Below, in pieces: positions 55,372-64,000 of a stretch of 64,000 nucleotides of DNA (position 1 is the first letter of the stretch; each line of letters begins with the position of its first letter). Source of the DNA: Oikopleura dioica. Taxonomy: Eukaryota > Chordata > Appendicularia > Copelata > Oikopleuridae. Where the stretch lies: the NCBI GenBank assembly GCA_907165135.1, contig OU015568.1, forward strand, positions 11,106,501 through 11,170,500, written 5' to 3'. The notes under the pieces were generated by a model that did no database searches, was not told where the DNA came from, and worked only from the letters and a program-made list of their open reading frames with translations. Position numbers and translations under genes: made by a program.

Positions 55372-56091
55372 CTAAAAGTCATTCTCGTCTCCCAAATTCG
55401 ATCAATTCAAAAGGAGATTATTCTTGAATATTGTTGATTTTATATAGAAGAATCCAAATTAACCGGCTTGGTTCTGCCGGGATACCTTTACCGAAATGAA
55501 TTTGTGCAGTTGAAGTTCTGGTTCGAAGTTGACCCCGTGACTCATTGCAGGATCACCCTGATTATGGGTTCTTTAAGTTTTAATGAACATCTTATTTACA
55601 ATAGAAATTTCTTTTTCAAAACCCAACTTCATTTTTTAAATTTCTCGGCCAGAAACTTTCTCGTAGTAAAAATGACTCATCGAGTACTCATTTTCGCATT
55701 TCATTCATTTTTCTGATGAGTCAGAATGACCTCATTTTCATCAGATTCCGCGGGCGGACTGACCCCCAGCGCCAGCCAATCAGCGAGCGCCACGTCGGCC
55801 GTCGCACAGGTCTAAGGCCACGCTTCTCAAGAAACATCAGAAAGAAAACGCCACGCGAGAGTAGCTCAGGTCAGTCCCCTATTCCTCGATTCTAGAGATA
55901 CTCCAGACCCAATAAAGTCTAAAAGACAAATGGTGATCGGAAAAGATAGTAAATCAGAGCAGCAAGGTATTAATTCTAGAGCAATCCTAACATTTAATCC
56001 GAATACGGCTATTAGAACTGGCCGTTTAGGAGCTTTCAGTCTAAAAGGGCTAGCCGCAAGGGGCTAACTTCTTAAAATTTTGAGATCAAAG
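55372..56091. promoter_or_regulatory. Upstream region of XBP1
   Basis: This 720-base region separates the ankyrin-MYND gene from XBP1. The left part is AT-rich; the part from about 55740 is GC-rich and contains the ER stress element described separately and two further CCACG motifs (55816-55820 and 55850-55854). A plus-strand open frame at 55468-55716 shows no protein-like features. Confidence 0.45.
55776..55794 (+). promoter_or_regulatory. ER stress response element (CCAAT-N9-CCACG)
   Basis: CCAAT at 55776-55780, exactly nine bases, then CCACG at 55790-55794. This is a perfect match to the mammalian ERSE consensus, bound by NF-Y together with ATF6 or XBP1. It lies about 300 bases upstream of the XBP1 start. 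Mammalian XBP1 is itself induced through an ERSE, so the site is where theory predicts it. Confidence 0.75.
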
Positions 56092-57208
56092 ATGACTAAC
56101 GCCCAATTTTTAGAAGTTATGGTGCCTGCACCGATTATCATAAAATTGCCAGTCGGCACGAAGAAACTAACAGCAGAAAACATGAAACAAATCTCCAATT
56201 TGCAGCGTGTTCCAGCGCAGCAACAGCAGCACTTCCAATCCTCTCCACAATGCCTGTCCAATGGTCAAGGCATTCCAGTAATCAAGCTGGAGGATTTGGA
56301 GACGCTGCAGTCGCTGGATCACAGGGATCAGGAATATGATAATCGTATTGCTGAACGCACACCGATTGACGAGGCAAGATTCATGTTTCCAAACTCTTTT
56401 TCCTAACAAGAATTCTAGCTCCGCGCTGGGAAACACAGCCTTCCCATTTGGGCTGAAGGGCTTTTCGACCAAACAACACCTGGTCAGCCCCGCCGCCGCC
56501 GCAAGTTAACTCATCTGACCGCTGGAGAAAAGATCCTCCGACGAAAGCTCAAGAATCGTGTCGCGGCTCAAAACGCTCGCGACAAGAAGAAAACGGCTTA
56601 CGAAGACTTGAAGTCAGACAATGATGAACTGCGCGCGATGATGGAAGAGTTGAGGAGGACTCAACAAGAACAGAGGGTAAGGGGTTCTCTAAATCTATAA
56701 GACATAATTGATCGTTTGGATTCGAAAGACCTGTTTTCCAATGAGATATTTTAGGCCCAAATTGCCGAGCTTCTGCGCGAGAACAAAGAGCTGAAACTTC
56801 GCCTCGGAGACGGGGACTCTGCAATCGGTTCAAGCTCAAATTCGATTTGTTCTGGATCCTCTCCTGAAGAGAGAGTTGGGTGAGACTACTCATGTTTGCT
56901 TGTTTCGCGCGCGGTCGCTAGAATAGTGGAGATTATCTAGCTCCGTGTCGCGTGCGGTCGATTGAGTCAAGGTCTGCAACCCAGTTAAGCCTGCCGCGTT
57001 TGATGATCCGAACTTATTCTACGAGCTTGAGCCGGTCAACGATTCCCAGTCGCCACAGACGAAGGTTGACTACTCTTTGGGCGAGCAAGCGGCCTCTCCG
57101 GCAATGTCCGACAATATCCTCGACGAAATCCTGACGAACGGGTCGGACGACCTCTTCGAAGAGTCCCAATTCGACTTCGACAGTCTCTTTAATTGTCCCC
57201 TACCGTGA
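56092..57208 (+). CDS. XBP1: Unfolded-protein-response bZIP factor XBP1
   Basis: XBP1 activates ER-stress genes after IRE1 splices its mRNA. The start is the ATG at 56092 (MTNAQFLEVMVPAP) or the downstream MVPAPIIIKLP. The exon at about 56419-56679 carries the basic region and zipper: RRRRKLTHLTAGEKILRRKL and KNRVAAQNARDKKKTAYED, then Leu heptads through AELLRENKELKLRL in the next exon. The intron before the bZIP exon appears to be GC-AG (GAG|GCAAGA). The third exon starts at 56941. Read directly, it stops after GSVSRAVD at TGA 56963-56965. If 56955-56993 is removed, it continues into an acidic domain (FDDPNLFYELEPVNDSQ ... ILTNGSDDLFEESQFDFDSL) ending at 57208. This fits an unspliced short form and a spliced activator. 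Confidence 0.88.
56955..56993 (+). promoter_or_regulatory. XBP1: Candidate IRE1-type unconventional intron in XBP1
   Basis: The 3' side (56985-57003) folds as TTAAGC-[CTGCCGC]-GTTTGA, a six-pair stem (two G-U) with a seven-base loop that matches the IRE1 consensus CNG|CNGN and is cut after G56993. The 5' side (56947-56962) can fold as GTCG-[CGTGCGGT]-CGAT and is cut after G56954; here the G|C and the following G are kept but the first loop base is off consensus. Removing these 39 bases deletes the in-frame TGA at 56963 and joins GSVSRA to AFDDPNLF. Confidence 0.55.
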
Positions 57209-57497
57209 AGAAAAAGAAACAAGATTTTCATCGTACTCGTCTATTCTTCATCGGTCCTGCTCCTGAGAAATTCAAAGAAGTAAACAAGAAGCCCTCCTGA
57301 GAAGTCCAGTTAGAAAAACTTTCGAACTAAGTCGAAATTAAGGTTATCTGTGTTTCCCTTCCTACAGCTGTATTAATTATTTCCCTTGATCGTTATTATC
57401 TTTGTTTTCCTAATATTTAATAAACTTCATTGAAAAAACAAAATTGTTTGAATCAATTTATTAGCAAATTATTTACAATCGAAAAAGAGCAGGTGCA

Positions 57498-59187
57498 TTA
57501 CTTTTCCTTCTCAGGCTTGAATATATTCTGGAAGACATCAATACCATCGTTGATTTCATTTTCTTCTTCGATTATTAGGAACCACATCGCAGTTAGAACC
57601 CCTAAGTAGCCGATGAAGAGTATGAGAGAGAGTATTCTGCAGACATTTTCGCACTTCTAAATTAGACAGAGTTAGCCGTCAAGTTGTTTTCTGAAACCTT
57701 GATGTCCATATTTCGCAAGACGACAGTACCAATTAGCAGGCCAGTCACTGCCCCACCGAGATGCGCCGCCCAGGAAATCTGATGATCTCCGTCTTTGTAT
57801 CGCTGAACGGACATGTATCCTTCCGCAACGAGATATCCTCCGAAGAGAATTATGCGAATCAGCGCACCAGCAAGGTTCATTGTGTCGCAGTTGAGCACAA
57901 CTCCAGCAAGAACAGTTGTGACGAGACAAAAATCACCACCAGAAGCACCGACAAGATGGATGCTCGGAGTTATGACTACTGCTGTTATTCCTCCGACAAT
58001 GACACCTTTTTGAATAGAATTACGGCTTCTTGAATCGCCTACCGATCGTATAGATGATCATTATTCTAGTCGTTCCATGAACAATCTCCAATAACGAACC
58101 CACAACTAGCTGCATTATCATGTTACCTAAAGACTACAAGGTTAGCACTATAAATATCATAGACCACGACCTAATAAATGCTGCCATCCGCTATGCACGA
58201 ATGAGTACGTAAAGAACCTCCAGATTTCTTTATCCACTGTTGCCTTGTCTCCAACAAGGATCAGTTGGGAGACGGACGGTGCCGGTACCAAATTGGTACC
58301 CGGTACCAAAATTGGTACCCGGTACCAAAAAATTGGTACCCGGTACCAAAGTCAAACATTTTTTCTGACCCATCAAAAAACTAATGTCCGCTCCGCGGCT
58401 GAATTGTAAGAAAACTTCATTTATTGACCAAATACACCTTTTAAAATCAATTTTGGCTCGGTATCCTGACATTTTTTTGGTACCGGGTACCAGAAATTTG
58501 GTACCGGGTACCAATTTTGGATTGGTACCGGCACCGTCCGTCCCCGGATCAGTTTGTTGTCATTGAACGCACTCTGCCAAAGCGCCCACTCACCTGAGAC
58601 CTGCATTACAAGTGCTGTGTTCAGAGTTGAACTTACTTGATGGTGCTCCAACAGCACTCCAGTACATATAGAAAAAATAGCCCGTTTGAGCAAGAGTGAT
58701 GAGTATTGTGAACCATGGGAAACCTCCAGAATCGTCTGAAGACTGAGTGTTGTTACAGAATTACTTCAAAACTACCTTTTCCATTCGGCTTCCAAGTGTG
58801 TTGTTGGATTAAGTCTTGTCGATCAGATGAAGAAGTTCCAGGTGAAGCAGTTTTATACACTTCATTCATAAAGGTTGACTTTTTAGGAGGAGAGTGTATG
58901 TAATGCGCTGCTGAGTTTCCTTGACTGTAATTCACAGATGAATACTGATTGTTAGCTCTTTGTGGTAATTGTTGCCGTGGCTTAGGCATTGGAGCATTTG
59001 GCTGATGATGATAATGCTGGTTTTGTACTTGATGGTTTTGCGAGGGAACATTGTATTGGCTGCCATATTGTCTGGCCGAAGAACTTTGTGCTTCTGTAAT
59101 GTTTCCATAGTGCTGTTCTTCTTGTTCTCTCATGCTTGTGCGAGAATATCTAACAGAGTCTCGAACACTATCTGTAGCTCGACTCAT
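57498..59187 (-). CDS. Rhomboid-family intramembrane serine protease (RHBDL-like)
   Basis: Rhomboids cleave membrane proteins within the bilayer. The start at 59187 opens a long Gln/Asn/Ser-rich cytoplasmic N-terminus (MSRATDSVRDSVRYS ... HYHHQPNAPMPKPRQQLP). TM1 follows in the exon at about 58726-58627 (GGFPWFTILITLAQTGYFFY), then EWALWQSAFNDNKLI, and across the transposon VDKEIWRFFTYSFVHSGWQH, NMIMQLVVGSLLEIVHGTTR, the catalytic-serine motif HLVGASGGDF, and the catalytic-histidine helix SWAAHLGGAVTGLLIG. The last exon encodes a final membrane helix (LSLILFIGYLGVLTAMWFLI) to the TAA at 57498. Both catalytic residues are present. A 279-bp transposon splits the codons between LI and LVGDK, so normal protein requires that it be spliced out. 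Confidence 0.85.
58267..58545. mobile_element. Inverted-repeat transposon with GGTACC repeats inside rhomboid coding sequence
   Basis: A 279-bp element flanked by a perfect 9-bp direct repeat, GGATCAGTT (58258-58266 and 58546-58554). Its ends are inverted (GGGAGACGGACGGTGCCGG versus GGGGACGGACGGTGCCGG). Each arm carries two or three copies of a unit built from ACCCGGTACCAA(AA)TTGGT, giving long complementary arms around a central 100 bases without repeats. It has no coding capacity and shares no sequence with the element at 33142-33458, so it is a different family. Confidence 0.85.
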
Positions 59188-60052
59188 GATAAAAAACAAT
59201 TTTCTTCTAAAAATCTAACGAGAAGCTTCAATATGCAAATTCGCTGATTTTTAAGTTTACTCTTCCATCTAGCTGCGTGTTGACACTAGTGACGATTCAC
59301 TTATGCAAATTTACTCAGTGATTGATTATAAGATTATTTTCAATGGATAAATTCAGTAATAAAAGAAAGCGAAACAACGGGAATTGAACCTTAGTTGACA
59401 CTTATTATTTATTCAAAATTAAGAACTCTCAAAACGAAACTCTTGATGAATATTAAAAATCTGATACGTGATGCTTATAAAAGCCGCTGTAAATATATAA
59501 GATATAGAATAATTCTATTAGGATCCTTAGAAGAAATGAGAGTTTTGATATTTTTTCTTCGATTCTGCTTAGGAGTTCCAATGAGGTATCAGAATGACTC
59601 GCATGAAGCTCATGCTGGCCATGGCCCTAGAAATATTCCCTACCAGCCATCAATTCATCCGTGCAGAAGATTTTCCAGAGCAGAACGTTTTAAACACGAC
59701 TAGTTTGAAGCATAAGCACAACAATTCAAAGTTCAATCAAATGTTTTTGTACAAACGTATTTAATAAATTCTACTCGTTCCCTGAAATGTCATGGTAATC
59801 CTATTACAGAGTTCATTTTTTCTATTCCGTTAACCGTCCAGGCGTTTAAAGCTATGCCTATTTTGTAAGCAACTGCAGGGAAATGTTACGATACGCTGCT
59901 GCGTAAACACGTCAGTAAGCAGAATTATAAACGTGCGCTTGAAATTAGCCAGGTGTCGCCATGCGGTCCATGGTGGAGCATTCTGCATGCGTTCTGCCGC
60001 GGGAGGTATCAGACGCGCCGCGCATAGAGATTGATAACGACGCTCGCAAATA
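59188..60052. other. Intergenic with one small open frame
   Basis: The only candidate gene is a plus-strand frame at 59594-59764 of 56 codons. It begins MTRMKLMLAMALEIFP, has a signal-like hydrophobic start, and is followed directly by AATAAA (59764-59769). An overlapping frame starts at 59535 (MRVLIFFLRFCLGVPM) and is also signal-like. Neither has splice support. The stretch from 59900 to 60050 is GC-richer and presumably holds the protease promoter. Confidence 0.35.
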
Positions 60053-62371
60053 ATGCGGCTTTTCAAGACTTTTAATGTTTTACTTTTGCATAACGCTGCA
60101 GCGCGTATGTCGGCTGCTGAAAGCAGCGACGACGGACTCAGAGGACTTCTCGATGTAGGACTTACATGCGAAGCCAACCAAGACACCCGATCAGCTCACA
60201 GAATCGTTGGAGGTACCGAAGCACAGCCTGCTTCTTGGCCATGGATCGTCCGATTCCCAATGATGGGCTGTGCTGGTTCCATCATCGGCCCACGAACAGT
60301 TGTCACCGCTGCTCATTGCTGTTTCACAACAAGTTTGGGTATCTACGACTTCGTAGCCGGAAAGCACAGCAGACTGGATAACTTGAATGCTGATCCTTTC
60401 ACCAGAAGATACAGAGCTTCTGCAGTGAAGAAACACCCAAGTTACACTAGCAGCACTTTTGAGAGCGACATTTGCTTGGTATTTACCAATGAAGACATTG
60501 ACTTCAACGACGCTGTTCAACCAGTTTGCTTGCCATCCGCACCCGTGGAAGTCCGCCAAGAGAACTGTTATGTCGCTGGTTGGGGCAGAACAAGCTGGAA
60601 TGGATTCCAGGCTTCCAAGCTCCTTGAGATCCCTGTCACTATCTACGACGTAGAGGGTGAGTGTAACCCTAACTACAGAGAGAATGGAAACACCCCGCTC
60701 ATTGAAGACGTAATGATCTGCGCCGGAAATATGGATGGTGGCATCGACGCGTGCCAGGGAGACAGTGGTGGACCGCTTGTCTGTCTCGAGGAGGGAAATC
60801 CTGTCATGCACGGTGTTGTCAGTTGGGGAGTCAAGTGCGCTCTCGCTGATTTGCCCGGTGTCTACACCAGAACCACTGCCATGCTCGACTGGATCCAAGC
60901 CATGCAATTCGAAGTTTTAGGCGAACCAGAAACTGGAACTGACGAAATTCTTTACGAACAAGTCGCAATTGAAGGTGGATTAACTGGCATGTCCTGTCTC
61001 GAAACCGAAGAAACTCGAATCATGGGAGGGCAAGAAGCTACTTACGGATCTTGGCCTTGGATGGGTCGACTTGAGAAGGGTTGCTCTGCTACTATCATTG
61101 GGCACAACGTTGCCTTGACTGCTGCTCATTGCTGCCAAGATCAAGGCTTGTGGTCATATGATATCCATGTTGGAGCACATCATTCCTTCGAGACGAATGC
61201 CGACAGCTGGCGCGATCATGTATGGGCGACAAAGGTAGTGCCTCATCCTGATTACGACCAAGTCACAAAGGATAATGACATTTGCCTGATCTTCTACCAG
61301 CAATCTTTCAACTGGTCTCAAGGAGTTCAACCCGCTTGTATCCCATCGGGTCCTTCTACCTCTGGCCGGAAATGCCATGTTGCTGGATGGGGTGCAAAGA
61401 GCGCTGATCCGAGTGCCAGCGGCTCGCACGTTCTTATGGAAGCCCAGATCAATATCTACAACAGCGATCAAGAATGCAAGCCTGCATTTGGCGCAAGTGA
61501 GGAGGCTTCTGCTGAAGGCGACGTTACTGACAACATGATCTGCGCTGGATGGAAAGAAGGTGGCGTTGATGCTTGCAATGGGGACTCTGGTGGACCTTTG
61601 GTTTGCGTGGAGGACGGCAAGCCCGTTGTAACTGGTATTGTCAGTTGGGGCTTCAAATGTGGTATCCCTAACTTCCCCTCGCTCTACACCGACGTCAGTA
61701 AGTACACAGACTGGATCAGAAAGGAGATCGAAGAGTCAAACGGGTGTGATAAAGACGACCTCGCCAAAATTCCTGGCGTAACCGGAGACGGTGAATGGGT
61801 CTGCGACGAGACCGAGTGCACCTGGACTTGCGAGGACGGGCATGCCACGGATGCTGTCACCAAATGTTCCAATAAACAATGGACCGCACTTACCACTGCA
61901 ATGAGAAAAACTGCCAGATGCGACAGGTGTAACATCGACATTTCGTCCGTCAAAACGTCTGAAGCCGCCCCTGCCGCACAATTGGATTGCTCGTTTAGCC
62001 GATCTGTCAAAACCTGCAAACTGAAGTGCCTTTCGGAAGACGGAACATTCGGCGATACTAATACTGAAGTTTTCTGTGACCGATCAAAAGCCAAGAATAG
62101 ATTTTCTCCCGTCAGAGGAAAGAGTGGAAATCTCAGCTGTGTCCCACTTTGTGACCGAAATGCTGTCTTTGAGCAGGTTCAAAAGAAATGGGGAGATGAT
62201 TTCGTTGCCGAAAACTTCAAAGACATGACATCCAAGCACCCAGTCTTCACCAAGATGAAATGCAATAATTCTAACAAGGTCTCAAAGAAAACCTTTATCC
62301 GATGCTCTGTCAACAGCAAAGGAGTTGAAAAAATCATCATCAAGGGTGATCCAAAAGATCCTAAATGCTAA
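60053..62371 (+). CDS. Secreted protease with two trypsin-like S1 domains and Cys-rich tail
   Basis: An intronless frame of 772 residues. Domain 1 starts RIVGGTEAQPASWPW and has the triad in TAAHCC, FESDICLVF and DACQGDSGGP. Domain 2 starts RIMGGQEATYGSWPW with TAAHCC, DNDICLIF and DACNGDSGGP. In both, Asp six residues before the catalytic Ser predicts cleavage after Lys/Arg, and the R-IVGG / R-IMGG starts imply zymogen activation by a trypsin-like cut. The remaining 190 residues are Cys-rich: a sushi-like stretch (GDGEWVCDETECTWTCEDGH) and a last part with paired Cys (CDRNAVFEQVQKKWGDDF). The N-terminus MRLFKTFNVLLLHNAAARMS is only a weak signal peptide. CATAACGCTGCAG at 60092-60104 is a good splice acceptor, so an upstream signal-peptide exon joining at 60105 is possible. 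Confidence 0.85.
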   Translation: MRLFKTFNVLLLHNAAARMSAAESSDDGLRGLLDVGLTCEANQDTRSAHRIVGGTEAQPASWPWIVRFPMMGCAGSIIGPRTVVTAAHCCFTTSLGIYDFVAGKHSRLDNLNADPFTRRYRASAVKKHPSYTSSTFESDICLVFTNEDIDFNDAVQPVCLPSAPVEVRQENCYVAGWGRTSWNGFQASKLLEIPVTIYDVEGECNPNYRENGNTPLIEDVMICAGNMDGGIDACQGDSGGPLVCLEEGNPVMHGVVSWGVKCALADLPGVYTRTTAMLDWIQAMQFEVLGEPETGTDEILYEQVAIEGGLTGMSCLETEETRIMGGQEATYGSWPWMGRLEKGCSATIIGHNVALTAAHCCQDQGLWSYDIHVGAHHSFETNADSWRDHVWATKVVPHPDYDQVTKDNDICLIFYQQSFNWSQGVQPACIPSGPSTSGRKCHVAGWGAKSADPSASGSHVLMEAQINIYNSDQECKPAFGASEEASAEGDVTDNMICAGWKEGGVDACNGDSGGPLVCVEDGKPVVTGIVSWGFKCGIPNFPSLYTDVSKYTDWIRKEIEESNGCDKDDLAKIPGVTGDGEWVCDETECTWTCEDGHATDAVTKCSNKQWTALTTAMRKTARCDRCNIDISSVKTSEAAPAAQLDCSFSRSVKTCKLKCLSEDGTFGDTNTEVFCDRSKAKNRFSPVRGKSGNLSCVPLCDRNAVFEQVQKKWGDDFVAENFKDMTSKHPVFTKMKCNNSNKVSKKTFIRCSVNSKGVEKIIIKGDPKDPKC

Positions 62372-62774
62372 TTTGCCCTGTCCGATTTATTCAAAAACTG
62401 TCAGAAAGAAAATAAACACGATATTTTCAATCCTTTCAAACATGCTTGTCCGGAGTTGTTTATTTCTAGTTGAACTTTCTAGTTGGTAGTTTCAGGCTTG
62501 AAAAAGAGATAAAATTAATTAAAGTAATGCCAAGATTGATTTGAGCAGTTTCGTGAAAGCACATGTAGTAGGTGAGTAAGTTACTCTTCCGGAGGGGATG
62601 ATTTTTAGATTGATCCCTTTCTGCAAACACCAGGTTCGAAAACGGTTTGTACGAAATATACAAGCAGGGGAGTAGTCAGCCTGGGAGTGAGTGGTTTTGG
62701 AGTAGTCTAGCAGATCAGAAATATCTTAAAACATAAACGGTATCTGAATGCAAATGAGTGTGACTGAAAGAGTG
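62372..62774. other. Convergent 3' flanks of protease and UBE2G1
   Basis: The gap of 400 bases contains AATAAA at about 62411 for the protease. I see no gene; a minus-strand open frame at 62466-62663 lies in the likely UBE2G1 3' flank and has no protein-like features. Confidence 0.45.
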
Positions 62775-63427
62775 TCAGAGCTCTTCTTGACTACGGCGGA
62801 CGGTTTGTGCCACCCGCTTGGTGAATTCCTTCTTTGACTCGCGCCACATCTTGGCAGCGTCGATGTTGGCTGGGGACTCGTCGTTGGGATCAGCAAGCAT
62901 CGAAATGACGGAGATCAGGATTGTCTAAAAAATTCTCATAGACTGTACCAAGGCGTATTTACTGTACCTCAACAGTATGGATGGGTAGCCATCTCTCGCT
63001 CGCTTTTTCATAGCCGTATTTATCATCTCCAGGATCGTGAAGGATCGAAATGCAGACGTCCCCGTTGCTGTGGACGTTCGGGTGCCACATTTTTGAAATG
63101 AAGGTAAGCTTCGGCGGCTTCATTGGGTAGTCTTTTGGGAATGTGAGTCGAGCTTTGAAATATCCACCTAAAATCGTTTTGAATCTATATTTGCCAGGGA
63201 CCCTGGTCCAGGGTTGAATAAGAAACCTTCATAGGCTGTCTCAGGAGGTCCAATAATGATCACTTCCCAACGAAAGATATCATCGCCAATCAACCCCGCG
63301 CTAATTATGCAAATTATATACAAAAATTCTAATTGAATGAGCACCTAAATCCATCATTAGCAGTCTTTTGCAAGTCGGCCAACTGTCGAGCTAACAAAAG
63401 CTTCGCCCGGTTCTGATCATCGCCCAT
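62775..63427 (-). CDS. UBE2G1: Ubiquitin-conjugating enzyme E2 G1
   Basis: Four exons, 63427-63344, about 63300-63222, about 63168-62968 and 62924-62775, give about 170 residues. Sequence begins [20 protein letters not shown], then [60 protein letters not shown] with the catalytic Cys, and the acidic loop [15 protein letters not shown] that marks the UBE2G/UBE2R class. It continues with [20 protein letters not shown] and ends VRRSQEEL. The HPN motif that stabilises the oxyanion is intact. The [10 protein letters not shown] and DAAKMWRE segments favour UBE2G1 over UBE2G2. All introns are short GT-AG. Confidence 0.93.
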
Positions 63428-63733
63428 GATCACCAACTGGCTGAATGATGTGTTCAAAGGAAAATGCTGGTTGTATAAAAATAATTTCTTTATAAAAATA
63501 TGGCAGTGGATGAGTTAGCAAGAAGACAAACGAGGTATTCTTTTATTTCAATAGTTGTGAAGCGACGTTTTTGAACGGAGAGGATCGACGGGACGGTAAG
63601 GTGAAGGATTTAATTGTTCAGACATGCGACGCTTTTGCTGGAATTTGCGCATTTCTATTGTTTGAAGATCGTGGCAGAGAAGAAATGGATCATGAGACAG
63701 TCTGCGAGCCACTAGAAATGTTTTCTAAAATTT
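63428..63733. other. Intergenic, UBE2G1 upstream
   Basis: About 300 bases between the UBE2G1 start and the stop of the next minus-strand gene. A plus-strand open frame at 63571-63774 overlaps that gene's 3' end in antisense and is not supported. Confidence 0.4.
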
Positions 63734-64000
63734 TTAATAAATGGAGCTTGTGCCTGATGTTGAATTTCGAGTGAGCTTTGGCGATTCTTTGATATTTGTG
63801 ACGGCTATTTCGATGGAGCTAATGATCGAGTTTGAGCGATTGCTACGCTGTCCAGGGCGACCAGAATGCGAGGAGCGCGAGGAGATCGTCCTCGTTGCTG
63901 CTTTTAATTCTGTACCATCTGTTGTTGTCGCATCGTCGTGATGCTCGCCACTATCCAGCTCTACATCGTAGGTGAGATCATCCGCGCACCAGAAGCTGAA
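63734..64000 (-). CDS. 3' end of an unrecognised gene (partial at window edge)
   Basis: An uninterrupted minus-strand frame of 88 codons runs from the window edge to TAA at 63734. It reads FSFWCADDLTYDVELDSGEH, then a Ser/Thr/Arg-rich stretch (AATRTISSRSSHSGRPGQRS, NRSNSIISSIEIAVTN) and ends STSGTSSIY. The composition (acidic head, then basic Ser/Thr-rich tail) looks like the cytoplasmic or disordered C-terminus of a larger protein. The end SSIY does not match the usual PDZ-ligand classes closely. Nothing more can be said without the sequence to the right. Confidence 0.55.
   Translation of the reverse strand, partial: FSFWCADDLTYDVELDSGEHHDDATTTDGTELKAATRTISSRSSHSGRPGQRSNRSNSIISSIEIAVTNIKESPKLTRNSTSGTSSIY

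Noticed and set aside
55468-55716. Plus-strand open frame of 82 codons upstream of XBP1
   Set aside because: Phe/Leu-rich translation of AT-rich DNA, no start context or homologue, and it lies in the region where the ankyrin-MYND 5' exon should be.
1-64000. CRISPR arrays, bacterial operons, rRNA or spliced-leader RNA genes
   Set aside because: No regularly spaced repeats, no ribosome-binding-site pattern, and no match by eye to 5S, U-snRNA or the spliced-leader sequence known from Oikopleura.

Overview
The window is nuclear DNA from a very compact animal genome. Nearly every gene is recognisably metazoan (SMC2, CDT1, IBTK, OCRL/INPP5B, KMT5, spastin, SLC66A1, PDE6D, XBP1, a nicotinic-type receptor subunit, UBE2G1). 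Most introns are only about 45-70 bases, intergenic gaps are often a few hundred bases, genes alternate strands freely, and two genes appear to sit inside introns of others. I see one likely operon and one GA-AG intron. Together this points to an appendicularian tunicate such as Oikopleura. That assignment is inference from architecture, not from a species marker.

Layout: 1-1.6 kb no gene seen; 1.6-5.6 kb TTLL12 (-) with a 1.3 kb hairpin-rich intron; 6.3-11.5 kb SMC2 (+); 12.2-14.8 kb CDT1 (+); 15.1-16.3 kb secreted acidic, Cys-rich protein (-); 16.7-17.6 kb RING-like protein (+); 17.8-20.7 kb OCRL/INPP5B phosphatase (-); 21.2-25.0 kb IBTK (+) followed 69 bases later by an MFSD4-type transporter and then an unrecognised gene (26.7-28.5 kb); a tiny membrane protein (-, 28.6 kb); a Cys-rich single-pass membrane protein (29.6-30.5 kb); a nicotinic receptor subunit (30.8-32.5 kb); a chitobiase-like GH20 enzyme with a probable GPI anchor (33.0-36.5 kb); an SLC38A9-like transporter (36.6-38.2 kb); KMT5 (-), spastin (-) and SLC66A1 (-) between 38.3 and 43.2 kb; CCDC82-like (+, 43.6-45.9 kb); two PNP paralogues, one probably nested in the other (46.6-49.9 kb); PDE6D (-) and a PRELI protein (-) to 52.6 kb; an ankyrin-MYND protein (-) whose MYND intron holds a small secretory gene (+); XBP1 (+, 56.1-57.2 kb); a rhomboid protease (-, to 59.2 kb); a two-domain trypsin-like protease (+, 60-62.4 kb); UBE2G1 (-); and the 3' end of an unrecognised gene (-) at the right edge.

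The strongest points for follow-up are these. Two inverted-repeat transposons with clean 8- and 9-bp target duplications each split a coding sequence exactly where an intron now has to be assumed. In the chitobiase gene the element seems to supply its own splice donor and acceptor. XBP1 carries a perfect ER stress element upstream and a 39-base segment that looks like an IRE1-type unconventional intron, whose removal deletes an in-frame stop. Several membrane and cell-cycle proteins keep short functional motifs: a CDT1 PIP-degron-like N-terminus and an SLC66A1 acidic dileucine tail.

Exon boundaries were worked out by hand from reading frame and splice consensus and are approximate unless stated. 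Five-prime ends are the least certain part.
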